A stretch of 64,000 nt of DNA, from assembly GCF_000397205.1 (NCBI RefSeq), contig NC_021237.1:1923001-1987000 (forward strand), in the 5' to 3' direction. This DNA comes from Pseudomonas protegens CHA0 (lineage in GTDB: Bacteria > Pseudomonadota > Gammaproteobacteria > Pseudomonadales > Pseudomonadaceae). A model generated the notes under the pieces. The model saw only the letters and a program-made list of their open reading frames with translations. It was not told the DNA's origin and did no database searches. Made by a program: the position numbers and the translations under genes. Shown in pieces: positions 48,080 to 56,388 of this stretch (positions within the stretch are counted from its first letter, which is position 1; every line of letters starts with the position of its first letter).

Positions 48080-48097
48080 GCAGCACAGGAGCCAGAC

Positions 48098-48445
48098 ATG
48101 AACGATACGAATTCCGAAGCCAAATACGAGTCCATCCTCCTGCGGGTGCTGTGGATGCTGATATTCGTGCTGGTGTGGCAGGTGGCGCAGTTTCTCCTGG
48201 GCGCGCTGGTGCTGGTGCAGTTGATCTATCGCCTGATCTACGGCGCGCCGAATGCCGGCCTGATGAACTTCGGCGATAGCCTGAGCCAGTTCCTGGCGCA
48301 GATCGGCCGTTTCGGCAGCTTCCATACCGAACAGAAACCCTGGCCGTTCGCCGATTGGCCCGCTCCCCGGGCGCCTGAAGGCGAAGCTCCCCATAGCGTG
48401 CCGCCAGCGCCTCACCCGGTGCGTGACGAGGAGCCCAAGCTGTGA
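48098..48445 (+). CDS. DUF4389-type membrane protein
   Basis: A 115-residue protein with one long or two short membrane helices (residues 15-50; LLRVLWMLIFVLVWQVAQFLLGALVLVQLIYRLI in the genome, seen as two hydrophobic halves), and a Pro-rich cytoplasmic tail. It fits the DUF4389 family, of unknown function. It lies between gpsA and sixA in one operon; the sixA GTG overlaps its stop by 4 bp. Confidence 0.78.
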   Translation: MNDTNSEAKYESILLRVLWMLIFVLVWQVAQFLLGALVLVQLIYRLIYGAPNAGLMNFGDSLSQFLAQIGRFGSFHTEQKPWPFADWPAPRAPEGEAPHSVPPAPHPVRDEEPKL

Positions 48446-48891
48446 AGCTGTGGGTGCTGCGTCACGGCCAGGCCGAGTCCCATGCGCCGACCGATGCCCA
48501 GCGCAACCTCACGGCCCACGGTCGCGAGGAAGTGCTGGGCAGTGCCGCGCACCTGATCGGCCAGCCCATCGCCGCGATCCTCGCCAGCCCTTATGTACGT
48601 GCCCAGCAGACTGCACAGCTGGTGCGCGAGGCCCTGGGGTTCGAAGGCGAGATCCGCACCGTGCCCTGGCTCACCCCCGAGGCCAACCCGCTGCAGGTGC
48701 TGGAGCAACTGGACAGTGCCGACAACCTGCTGCTGGTCAGCCATCAACCCCTGGTGGGCAACCTGATCGGCCTGTTGCAGCACGGCCACCTGCGTGATCC
48801 GCAGCCGATGAACACCGCCAGCCTGGCGGAGCTCGAAGGCGACTGGCCCCTGGCGGGGCTGATGACCTTGAATGCCGTGACACACCCTTGA
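48442..48891 (+). CDS. sixA: phosphohistidine phosphatase SixA
   Basis: A 149-residue histidine phosphatase with the RHG motif at the very N-terminus (MKLWVLRHGQAE, His8) and the second catalytic His in LLLVSHQPLVGNLI. E. coli SixA dephosphorylates phosphohistidines, classically the Hpt domain of ArcB and also the nitrogen PTS. It starts with GTG overlapping the DUF4389 stop. It lies less than 5 kb from the hybrid kinase, whose output must pass through an Hpt protein, so regulation of that relay is an attractive but unproven idea. Confidence 0.88.
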   Translation: MKLWVLRHGQAESHAPTDAQRNLTAHGREEVLGSAAHLIGQPIAAILASPYVRAQQTAQLVREALGFEGEIRTVPWLTPEANPLQVLEQLDSADNLLLVSHQPLVGNLIGLLQHGHLRDPQPMNTASLAELEGDWPLAGLMTLNAVTHP

Positions 48892-48897
48892 TGGACG

Positions 48898-48924
48898 CGG
48901 CGGCAGGGCATGCCCGGGCCGCCG
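48898..48924 (+). terminator. probable terminator of gpsA-sixA
   Basis: CGGCGGC/GCCGCCG (48898-48904/48918-48924) enclosing AGGGCATGCCCGG, itself a palindrome, and followed by TTGTTGT. It lies just after the sixA stop; the T-run is weak. Confidence 0.55.
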
Positions 48925-49007
48925 TTGTTGTCTCGAACCCACCGATCCCCGGTTGCGATCCGCTACATTTCTTAACTTGCAGCGCTCCTTTGTGCGTGGA
49001 ATAGTCC

Positions 49008-49025
49008 ACCAAGCAAGTGCTTGGT
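49008..49025. promoter_or_regulatory. TetR-like operator upstream of the acyl-CoA synthetase gene
   Basis: ACCAAGCA-AG-TGCTTGGT, a perfect 8-bp inverted repeat with a 2-bp centre, 38 bp before the start codon. This form is typical of TetR-family sites controlling fatty-acid genes. No TetR gene is adjacent. Confidence 0.5.
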
Positions 49026-49062
49026 TGGTGTCGCGAACAGAATAAGAACAAAGGAGCGAGTC

Positions 49063-50730
49063 ATGTCTGCTGCTTTTCGTTTGCCCCTGCAAGTGTTCTA
49101 CGAGCGCGAGGCTCGTCATCCCCAGCAGCGCTTTCTGGTCCAGCCCAGTGCCGGCGGGCAGGTGCAGGAGCTGAGCTGGTTCGAGGTGGGCCAGCAGGCC
49201 CGGCGTGCCGCCCAATGGCTGCGCGAGCGCCAGCTGCCTTCCGGCAGCCACATTGCAATCATTGGCAAGAACTCCGCGCACTGGGTCATTGCCGACCTGG
49301 CGATCTGGATCGCCGGGCATGTCTCGGTGCCGTTGTATCCCAATCTCACGGCCGAGTCGGTAGCCCAGGTGCTGGAGCATTCCGAGTCGGCCCTGGCCTT
49401 TATCGGCAAGCTCGACGACTGGCCGCAAATGGCGCTCGGGATCAAGGCCGGGCTGCCCACCATCCGCTTGCCCCTGGCCCCCGAAGGCCCTTTCGATTTC
49501 AGTTGGGAAGACCTGCAGCGCTGTCCGCCGCTCGAGGATAGCCCGAGCCCTGCGGCCGATCAGCTGGCCACCATCATCTATACCTCCGGCACCACCGGGC
49601 TGCCCAAGGGTGTGATGCACAGTTTCGGCAACCTGGGCTTTGCCGCCAGCCATGGTGTGCAGATGTTCGGCCTGGGCCCCCAGGACCGGCTGCTGTCCTA
49701 CCTGCCCCTGTGCCACGTGGCCGAGCGCATGTTTGTCGAGATGGCGGCGATCTATACCGGGCAGACGGTGTTCTTTGCCGAAAGCCTGGATACCTTCCTC
49801 GCCGACCTGCAGCGAGCCCGGCCCACCGCGCTTTTTGGCGTGCCGCGGATCTGGACCAAGTTCCAGATGGGGGTCTACAGCAAGGTGCCGGCCAAGCGCC
49901 TGGATTTTCTCTTGGGCCTGCCCTTTATCGGCAAGCGTGTCGGCCACAAGGTGCTGAGCGGGCTCGGGCTGGACGCGTTGCGGGTGGCGCTGTCGGGAGC
50001 GGCACCGGTGCCCCAGACCCTATTGCACTGGTATCGACGCCTCGGGCTGGACGTGTTGGAGGTGTACGGCATGACCGAGAGCTGCGGCTACTCCCATATC
50101 GGCCGCTCCGGTGAGCATGTGCCCGGCTGGATTGGCCGGCCCTGCCCGGAAGTCGAGGTGCACATCGACGAGGCGGGGGAGGTTCAGGTACGCAGCGGAG
50201 CCACTATGCTGGGCTATTTCAAGGACCCGCAGAAGACCGTCGAAACCGTTACCGAGGATGGTTTCCTGCGCACCGGCGACAAGGGGGAGCAGGATGCCGC
50301 CGGCAACCTGCGCCTGACCGGCCGGCTCAAGGAGATCTTCAAGACCAGCAAGGGCAAGTACGTGGCCCCGGCGCCCATCGAGAACCGCCTGGCGGTGCAT
50401 GCCCATATCGAGCAGGTGTGCGTGGTGGGCGACGGGCTGATTGCCCCCCTGGGCCTGTGCGTGCTTTCGGCTGCGGGTGCGCAGGCCGCCGCCGGCAGTG
50501 CCCGGGAAGGCTTGCACAGCAGCCTGGAAAGCCTGCTGGCCCAGGTCAATGGCAGCCTGGACAAGCACGAGCGGCTGCATCGGCTGGTGGTAGTCAAGGA
50601 CAGTTGGGCGGTGGAAAACGGCTTTCTCACTCCAACCCTGAAGATCAAGCGCAATGTGATCGAAGCCACCTATGGCGGCAGTTTTCAAGCCTGGAGCGAG
50701 CGCAGCGAAGCCGTGCTGTGGCAGGATTGA
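49063..50730 (+). CDS. long-chain acyl-CoA synthetase-like AMP-binding protein
   Basis: A 555-residue adenylate-forming enzyme. Signature loops: IIYTSGTTGLPKGVMH (P-loop, about residues 172-187); LSYLPLCHVAERMFVEM; EVYGMTESCGYSHIG; RTGDKGEQDAAGNLRLTGRLKEIF; and KTSKGKYVAPAPIENRL. The organisation is like the FAA1/long-chain fatty acid group rather than FadD. It activates carboxylates to CoA thioesters; the chain length is unknown. The ATG at 49063 follows AAAGGAGCGAG. A PaaI-type thioesterase gene follows after 31 bp. Confidence 0.88.
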   Translation: MSAAFRLPLQVFYEREARHPQQRFLVQPSAGGQVQELSWFEVGQQARRAAQWLRERQLPSGSHIAIIGKNSAHWVIADLAIWIAGHVSVPLYPNLTAESVAQVLEHSESALAFIGKLDDWPQMALGIKAGLPTIRLPLAPEGPFDFSWEDLQRCPPLEDSPSPAADQLATIIYTSGTTGLPKGVMHSFGNLGFAASHGVQMFGLGPQDRLLSYLPLCHVAERMFVEMAAIYTGQTVFFAESLDTFLADLQRARPTALFGVPRIWTKFQMGVYSKVPAKRLDFLLGLPFIGKRVGHKVLSGLGLDALRVALSGAAPVPQTLLHWYRRLGLDVLEVYGMTESCGYSHIGRSGEHVPGWIGRPCPEVEVHIDEAGEVQVRSGATMLGYFKDPQKTVETVTEDGFLRTGDKGEQDAAGNLRLTGRLKEIFKTSKGKYVAPAPIENRLAVHAHIEQVCVVGDGLIAPLGLCVLSAAGAQAAAGSAREGLHSSLESLLAQVNGSLDKHERLHRLVVVKDSWAVENGFLTPTLKIKRNVIEATYGGSFQAWSERSEAVLWQD

Positions 50731-50761
50731 CCGACAATAACCACCCATAAGGGAAGCGGCG

Positions 50762-51205
50762 ATGAGTCTATGGCGCACCACTCCGAACATCGAGCAACTG
50801 AACGCGATCCAGAAGAACACCATCGGCGAAGTGCTGGATATTCGCTTCGAGTCCTATGACGAGCAGTCACTGACCGCGAGCATGGTCATCGACCATCGCA
50901 CCCACCAGCCCTACGGGCTGCTGCACGGCGGGGCCTCGGTGGTGCTGGCGGAAACCGTCGGCTCCATGGCCAGCTACCTGTGCATCGACGCCAGCAAGTT
51001 CTACTGCGTGGGGCTGGAGATCAATGCCAATCACCTGCGGGGCTTGCGCACCGGGCGGGTCAGGGCGGTGGCCAAGGCCATTCATATCGGGCGCACCACC
51101 CATGTCTGGGACATCCGCCTGAGCAGTGATGAAGGCAAGGCCAGTTGCGTCTCGCGCCTGACCATGGCGGTAGTGCCCCTCGGGCAGAACCCGCCGGCGC
51201 AATGA
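50762..51205 (+). CDS. hotdog-fold thioesterase (EntH/YdiI-like)
   Basis: A 147-residue PaaI-superfamily thioesterase. The active-site helix LLHGGASVVLAETVGSMAS has Glu at the position used by EntH (YbdB) and MenI (YdiI). It lies 31 bp after the acyl-CoA synthetase gene and is probably co-transcribed, so it may remove stalled acyl-CoA made by the ligase. The SD is AAGGGAAGCGGCG. Confidence 0.85.
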   Translation: MSLWRTTPNIEQLNAIQKNTIGEVLDIRFESYDEQSLTASMVIDHRTHQPYGLLHGGASVVLAETVGSMASYLCIDASKFYCVGLEINANHLRGLRTGRVRAVAKAIHIGRTTHVWDIRLSSDEGKASCVSRLTMAVVPLGQNPPAQ

Positions 51206-51319
51206 GGCAACGCGCCATAGGCTGAGCCTGGGTGTCAGCATTCCTGTCCGTTACGGTCATTGCCCTGGTGCCAGGGCCTGCGGACAATCGGTGTTCGTTT
51301 GGTGGATGGATAGGTCGGT

Positions 51320-52114
51320 ATGTCGCAACAGGTGTTTTTCGCTCACGCCAATGGGTTTCCCTCCGGCACGTACGGCAAGTTGTTTGCTGCCCTGGCGCCG
51401 GAATTCGAGGTGGCTCATCTGCAGCAGCATGCCCACGATCCGCGCTTTCCGGTGGACGACAACTGGCGCAGCCTGGTGGATGAACTGATCCATCACCTGC
51501 AACAGCAGGCCCAGCCGGTCTGGGGCGTGGGGCATTCGCTGGGTGGTGTGCTGCATCTGCACGCGGCCCTGCGCTGCCCGGAGCTGTATCGGGGGGTGGT
51601 GATGCTCGATTCGCCGGTGCTGACCCGGGCCGACCAATGGGTGATCCGCGCCGCCAAGCGCCTGGGCTTCATCGACCGGCTGACTCCGGCCGGGCGCACC
51701 CTGGGGCGCCGCGAAGAGTTTGCCGACATCGAGGCCGCCCGCAGTTACTTCTCCCGCAAGACGCTGTTCCGGGCCTTCGATCCCGATTGCCTGGATGCTT
51801 ACCTGCAGCACGGCCTGCAGCAGGTGGGGGATCGCTTGCGCCTGCGTTTTGACCCGGCCACGGAAATCAGCATCTACCGCGGCGTGCCTCATACCAGCCC
51901 GGGCAGTGCGCGCCAGCTCAAGGTACCGCTGGCGGTGGTGCGCGGACAGCAGAGCCGGGTGGTGATGCGCCATCACACCAGTGCGGTCGGGCGCATGCCG
52001 CTGGGCGAGTCGCTGACCATGCCCGGTGGCCACATGTTTCCCCTTGAGCGCCCCCAGGACACCGCGGCGCTGCTCAAGGAGCTGTTCACACGCTGGCAAC
52101 GGAGCCCTGCATGA
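51320..52114 (+). CDS. alpha/beta hydrolase
   Basis: A 264-residue alpha/beta hydrolase. The oxyanion region is FFAHANGFPSGTY; the nucleophile elbow is WGVGHSLGGVLHLHAAL with Ser at about 74; the His is in MPGGHMFPLERP. This HANGFP form is common in a Pseudomonas-conserved group without assigned substrate. Overlaps the next hydrolase by 4 bp (ATGA). Confidence 0.85.
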   Translation: MSQQVFFAHANGFPSGTYGKLFAALAPEFEVAHLQQHAHDPRFPVDDNWRSLVDELIHHLQQQAQPVWGVGHSLGGVLHLHAALRCPELYRGVVMLDSPVLTRADQWVIRAAKRLGFIDRLTPAGRTLGRREEFADIEAARSYFSRKTLFRAFDPDCLDAYLQHGLQQVGDRLRLRFDPATEISIYRGVPHTSPGSARQLKVPLAVVRGQQSRVVMRHHTSAVGRMPLGESLTMPGGHMFPLERPQDTAALLKELFTRWQRSPA

Positions 52115-52965
52115 GCCACGCCGTCGAAGAAGTCCGCCTGAACCTGCCGCACATCGAACTGGCGGCCCATCTGTTCGGGCCCGAGGACGGTCTGCCGGTC
52201 ATCGCCCTGCATGGCTGGCTGGATAACGCCAACAGCTTCGCCCGGCTGGCGCCCAAGCTCGCCGGCCTGCGCATCGTTGCCCTGGACCTGGCCGGCCACG
52301 GTCATTCCGGGCATCGCCCGGCGGGGGCCGGCTATGCCCTGTGGGACTACGTCTATGACGTGCTGCAAGCCGCCGAGCAACTGGGCTGGAAGCGCTTTGC
52401 CCTGATCGGTCATTCCCTGGGGGCGATCGTCTCGCTGGTGCTGTCGGCGGCGATGCCGGAGCGGGTCAGCCACCTGGCCCTGATCGATGGGGTGATCCCG
52501 CCGACGGCCAATGGCGAGGACGCCGCCGAGCGCCTGGGCATGGCGTTGCAGGCACAGCTGAATCTGCAGAACAAGAGCAAGCCGGTGTACGCCACCCTGG
52601 AGCGGGCCATCGAGGCGCGCATGAAGGGCCTGGTGGCGGTTAGCCGCGAGGCGGCCGAACTGCTGGCCCAGCGCGGCCTGATGCCGGTGCCCGGGGGCTA
52701 TACCTGGCGCAGCGACAGCCGCCTGACCCTGGCTTCGCCGCTGCGCCTGACAGAAGAGCAGGCCATGTCCTTTGTTCAGCGGGTCGCCTGCCCGACGCAA
52801 CTGGTGGTGGCCGCCGATGGCATGCTGGCCAAGCACCAGGCCTTGTTGCAGCGTCTACCCTTCAGCGTTGAGCAGTTGCCCGGCGGGCATCACCTGCACC
52901 TCAACGACGAGGCGGGTGCCAGCTTTGTCGCAGACTGTTTCAATCGGTTTTTCGCCGTTCCTTGA
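52111..52965 (+). CDS. alpha/beta hydrolase, second of an overlapping pair
   Basis: A 284-residue alpha/beta hydrolase with ALHGWLDNANSFARL (oxyanion loop), LIGHSLGAIVSLVLSAA (nucleophile Ser about 106), and QLPGGHHLHLND (His). It is not obviously a duplicate of the preceding gene: the oxyanion and cap segments differ. Translationally coupled by ATGA. Substrate unknown. Confidence 0.85.
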   Translation: MSHAVEEVRLNLPHIELAAHLFGPEDGLPVIALHGWLDNANSFARLAPKLAGLRIVALDLAGHGHSGHRPAGAGYALWDYVYDVLQAAEQLGWKRFALIGHSLGAIVSLVLSAAMPERVSHLALIDGVIPPTANGEDAAERLGMALQAQLNLQNKSKPVYATLERAIEARMKGLVAVSREAAELLAQRGLMPVPGGYTWRSDSRLTLASPLRLTEEQAMSFVQRVACPTQLVVAADGMLAKHQALLQRLPFSVEQLPGGHHLHLNDEAGASFVADCFNRFFAVP

Positions 52966-53015
52966 CTTGACGGGATCAACTGTCGAGGCTGGGCGGGTTG
53001 AAATGGGAGACAACC

Positions 53016-53675
53016 ATGATAGATCTGTACACCGCTGCGACCCCCAATGGTCACAAGGTTTCCATCCTGCTTGAGGAACTCGGCCTGCCCTATGAGGTGC
53101 ACGCCTTGAGTTTCGACAAGAAGGAGCAAAAGGCCCCAGCGTTCCTGAAGATCAATCCCAATGGGCGTATTCCGGCCATCGTCGATCGCGACAATGGCGA
53201 TTTTCCGGTGTTCGAGTCCGGCGCGATCCTGGTGTACCTGGCCGAACGCACTGGCCAGTTGTTGCCGGCCGATCCCAAGGGCCGTTCGCTGGTCATGCAA
53301 TGGCTGATGTTCCAGATGGGCGGGGTCGGGCCCATGCAGGGCCAGGCCAATGTGTTCTTCCGCTATTTCCCGGAGAAGCTGCAGGGCGCCATCGACCGTT
53401 ATCAGCACGAGACCCGGCGCCTGTACGAAGTGCTCGACAGCCGCCTGCAACAGGCCGAGTACCTGGCCGGCGACTACAGCATTGCCGACATCGCCACCTT
53501 CCCCTGGGTGCGCGGCCATGAATGGTCCGGGGTTTCGGTGCAGGGCCTGCCGGCGTTGCAACGCTGGATGGCGGCCCTGGAGGCCCGTCCTGCGGTGCAG
53601 CGAGGCTTGCAGGTTCCACAACGCAGCGACGATGCCAGCGTCGTCAAGGGCGCCCAGGCCATGCTTATCCGATGA
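53016..53675 (+). CDS. glutathione S-transferase family protein
   Basis: A 219-residue GST. Thioredoxin-like N-terminal domain with [22 protein letters not shown] and [13 protein letters not shown], then [12 protein letters not shown] (glutathione-binding Glu-Ser). The C-terminal helical domain follows from about 90 ([17 protein letters not shown]). The pattern resembles the Ure2/YfcG (nu-class) group, which can use glutathione disulfide. The ATG at 53016 has GGGAGA upstream. Confidence 0.88.
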   Translation: MIDLYTAATPNGHKVSILLEELGLPYEVHALSFDKKEQKAPAFLKINPNGRIPAIVDRDNGDFPVFESGAILVYLAERTGQLLPADPKGRSLVMQWLMFQMGGVGPMQGQANVFFRYFPEKLQGAIDRYQHETRRLYEVLDSRLQQAEYLAGDYSIADIATFPWVRGHEWSGVSVQGLPALQRWMAALEARPAVQRGLQVPQRSDDASVVKGAQAMLIR

Positions 53676-53683
53676 GAGTTTCC

Positions 53684-54487
53684 ATGCGTTCAATCAGTGT
53701 TCTGGGCCTGTCCCTGGCAAGTACCCTGGTGCTTGCCGCCGATCTGCCGGGCAGCCACGACCTGCCCCTGGTCCCCCGTCTGACCGATGCACAGATCGTC
53801 GACTACCGCCCCGAAGTGGAGCAGGAGCGCGTCTACCCCCTGGGTTCGATCCGCCGTATCAGCGGCCAGTTGCGTTTCGATGGCCAGGTCAATGCCCGCG
53901 GCAAGCTCACCGCCATCACTTACCAGTTGCCCGCCGAGCGCACATCCAACGAAGCCTTCACCCTGGCCAGGGAGGCGCTGCAAAAGCAGGGCGCCGAGCT
54001 GCTGTTCTGGTGCCAGGCCCGCGATTGCGGTGAAAGCAGCCTGTGGGCCAACGAAGTATTCGGCAACGCCAAGCTGTTTGGCGCCGATGAACAGCAGGCC
54101 TACCTGCTGCTGCGGCTGGCGGCGCCCCAGGACAACTCCCTGGTAGCCCTGTACAGCATCACCCGGGGTAACCGCCGGGCCTACCTGCATGTGGAGCAGT
54201 TCGACGCCAGCGCGCCGCTGGGGGACCTGCTACCCACTTCGGCCACCCTGCTGCGCCAGCTCAAGGACACCGGCAAGCTGGACCTGCCGAAACTCGCCGA
54301 GCCCCAGCCCACCTGGCTCAACCTGCTGTCCCGCGGGCTGAACCTGGACACCACCATGCGCATCAGCCTGTCCGGCAAGCAGGCCGAAGCCTGGCGCCAG
54401 GCGCTGATTGGCCAGGGCGTGCTGGCCTCGCGGATGGAAACCGGTAACACCGACGCAGCAGGCCTGCATTTCGAACTACTGCGTTAA
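53684..54487 (+). CDS. exported DUF4892-type protein
   Basis: A 267-residue secreted protein with a signal peptide (SISVLGLSLASTLVLAA). It continues DLPGSHDLPLVPRLTDAQIVDYRPEVEQERVYPLGSIRRI, written here only to mark the family opening in separate parts: LPLVPRLTDAQIVDYRP and YPLGSIRRISGQLRF. The DUF4892 family is Pseudomonas-typical with unknown function. I chose ATG 53684, which has GAGAG upstream; the ATG at 53672 overlaps the GST stop. Last gene before the AI-2E transporter. Confidence 0.75.
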   Translation: MRSISVLGLSLASTLVLAADLPGSHDLPLVPRLTDAQIVDYRPEVEQERVYPLGSIRRISGQLRFDGQVNARGKLTAITYQLPAERTSNEAFTLAREALQKQGAELLFWCQARDCGESSLWANEVFGNAKLFGADEQQAYLLLRLAAPQDNSLVALYSITRGNRRAYLHVEQFDASAPLGDLLPTSATLLRQLKDTGKLDLPKLAEPQPTWLNLLSRGLNLDTTMRISLSGKQAEAWRQALIGQGVLASRMETGNTDAAGLHFELLR

Positions 54488-54556
54488 GCTGTTTCAGGCA
54501 GCCCGCGCTCGCGGGTTCGCCTACTCTTCACTGGTTCTTCTTGCGCGAGACATTTC

Positions 54557-55609
54557 ATGCCCAATAACGATCGCCTGCTGGTGCAGATCCTGCTCCTGGT
54601 GTTGTTCGGTGCCAGCTTCTGGGTCATGGCGCCTTTCTGGTCAGCGCTGTTCTGGGGCGCCGTGCTGGCGTTTGCCAGCTGGCCGCTGATGCGCCTGCTG
54701 ACCCGCTGGCTCAATGGCCGAGAATCCCTGGCAGCGGCCCTGCTGACCCTGGGCTGGATGGTGCTGGTGGCCGCGCCGCTGGTCTGGCTCGGCCTCAACC
54801 TGGCGGACCATGTGCGCGATGCCACGGCCTTCATCAAGGACGTGCAGGTCGACGGCCTGCCCGCCGCTCCAGAGTGGCTCGGCAACCTGCCATTGGTGGG
54901 CGAGCGCCTGGTGGGCTTGTGGAACAGCATCGACCAGCAGGGCGCGGCCCTGATGCTGGCGGTCAAACCCTATCTGGGGCAGGTGGGCAACTGGCTGCTG
55001 GCTCGCAGCGCGCAGATCGGCGGCGGCATTCTGGAACTGACCCTGAGCATCGTCTTCGTGTTTTTCTTCTACCGCGATGGCCCGCGCCTGGCGCTGTTCG
55101 TGCACAAGTTGCTGGAGCGCCTGATCGGCGAGCGCGCCGGCTACTACATCGACCTGGTGGCTGGCACCGTGCAACGGGTAGTCAACGGGGTGATCGGCAC
55201 CGCGGCGGCCCAGGGCCTGCTGGCGCTGATCGGCTTCCTGATTGCCGGAGTGCCCGGGGCGCTGGTGCTGGGGATCGTCACCTTCCTGCTCAGCCTGATT
55301 CCCATGGGCCCGCCCCTGGTATGGATCCCGGCTACCGCCTGGCTGGCCTGGAAAGGCGAATATGGCATGGCGGTGTTCCTGGGGATCTGGGGCACTTTCA
55401 TCATCAGCGGCGTGGACAACGTGCTCAAACCGTACCTGATCAGCCGCGGCGGCAACCTGCCGCTGGTGATCGTGCTGCTGGGAGTGTTCGGTGGCCTGAT
55501 CGCCTTCGGCTTTATCGGCCTGTTCATCGGCCCGACGCTGCTGGCGGTGGCCTACAGCCTGTTGCTGGACTGGAGCGCCAGCCAGGCCCGGGCCCAGGAG
55601 CCGCGCTGA
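54557..55609 (+). CDS. AI-2E/PerM family transporter (YdiK-like)
   Basis: A 350-residue inner-membrane protein of the AI-2E exporter/PerM family: eight or so helices with a cytoplasmic/periplasmic loop between TM3 and TM4 and the conserved GLIAFGFIGLFIGPTLLAVAY near the C-terminus. Despite the name, most members are not shown to carry AI-2; some are Na+/H+ antiporters. No luxS is in the window, so an unrelated substrate is likelier. Confidence 0.88.
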   Translation: MPNNDRLLVQILLLVLFGASFWVMAPFWSALFWGAVLAFASWPLMRLLTRWLNGRESLAAALLTLGWMVLVAAPLVWLGLNLADHVRDATAFIKDVQVDGLPAAPEWLGNLPLVGERLVGLWNSIDQQGAALMLAVKPYLGQVGNWLLARSAQIGGGILELTLSIVFVFFFYRDGPRLALFVHKLLERLIGERAGYYIDLVAGTVQRVVNGVIGTAAAQGLLALIGFLIAGVPGALVLGIVTFLLSLIPMGPPLVWIPATAWLAWKGEYGMAVFLGIWGTFIISGVDNVLKPYLISRGGNLPLVIVLLGVFGGLIAFGFIGLFIGPTLLAVAYSLLLDWSASQARAQEPR

Positions 55610-55616
55610 ACCACCG

Positions 55617-55643
55617 ATTGCCGCTCCCCCCGGGAGCGGCAAT
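55617..55643. terminator. hairpin between convergent genes (likely bidirectional terminator)
   Basis: ATTGCCGCTCCC/GGGAGCGGCAAT, a perfect 12-bp stem with a 3-nt loop, 8 bp after the AI-2E-type gene stop and 6 bp before the EF-hand gene stop. There is no clear T-run on either strand. Confidence 0.6.
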
Positions 55644-55648
55644 GGACG

Positions 55649-56275
55649 TCAGGCAGCGACGTTGACGCTGCCGCCGAGGCTGCTGCTGGTGTCCAACTGA
55701 TACTGCTTGCTCAAGCTGGCGATCATCTTGCCCAGAGCTTCGGCGAGGTTGGCCTGCGGGTCCTGGGGGGCGCTGTCCTGGTTGCTTCCGGCCTGCAACG
55801 CGGCCTTGAGCTCATCGCTACTGATGCCGCCACTGCTGTCGCTGTCGAGAATCTTCAGCAGAGCCGAGCTGGTGTCGCTGCTGGTGGAGCTGTTGCCCGA
55901 GGCTTGCAGGGCAGTGCTCAGTTCGTCACTGCTGATGACTCCGTCGCCATCGCTGTCCAGGGCGCCGAGCAGGGCATCCGCCAGGTGGGTATCGGGGGCG
56001 CGGTCCTTGGGCGGGGGAGGGGCCATGGCGGCCATTTCATCGCTGCTCAAGCTACCGCTGCCGTCACGGTCCAGGTCGCCGAAATTCTTGCTCAGGCTGA
56101 CCAGGATGCCGTTGTCGCTTTTCTGCGACAGGGCGTTTTTCAGCTCGTCCTGATCCACCGCGCCATCACCGTTGCTGTCGAGCTTGGCGAACAGCTCCTT
56201 GTGCAATTGCTGGCCACGGCTGGTGGTGCTGGAGCTGTAATAGCTCGAATAGTTGCTGCTGAGGCTATCGATCAT
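55649..56275 (-). CDS. four-EF-hand calcium-binding protein
   Basis: A 208-residue acidic protein with four EF-hand loops: residues 33-44 (DSNGDGAVDQDE), 69-80 (DRDGSGSLSSDE), 107-118 (DSDGDGVISSDE) and 144-155 (DSDSSGGISSDE). All keep the Asp/Ser/Gly ligands and the final Glu. It opens with a Ser/Tyr-rich stretch and has no clear signal peptide. It resembles XopAW-type EF-hand proteins of Pseudomonas and Xanthomonas. The ATG at 56275 has AGGGAG upstream. Its 3'-to-5' neighbour on the same strand is a two-component system. Confidence 0.88.
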   Translation of the reverse strand: MIDSLSSNYSSYYSSSTTSRGQQLHKELFAKLDSNGDGAVDQDELKNALSQKSDNGILVSLSKNFGDLDRDGSGSLSSDEMAAMAPPPPKDRAPDTHLADALLGALDSDGDGVISSDELSTALQASGNSSTSSDTSSALLKILDSDSSGGISSDELKAALQAGSNQDSAPQDPQANLAEALGKMIASLSKQYQLDTSSSLGGSVNVAA

Positions 56276-56388
56276 GGGGCTCACTCCCTGCGGATGAATT
56301 GAACCGGTGGGGGGCACCGGCCCAAGCAGCCTCAGGGGGGGAGTTGTCCTGGGTATTGGCGGTTTGTACCTGCCGCCACACAAGGCGC

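Noticed and set aside
52111..52965. Tandem alpha/beta hydrolases as a recent duplication
   Set aside because: Their oxyanion loops (HANGFPS versus HGWLDNA) and cap regions differ too much; only the common GHSLG fold motif is shared.
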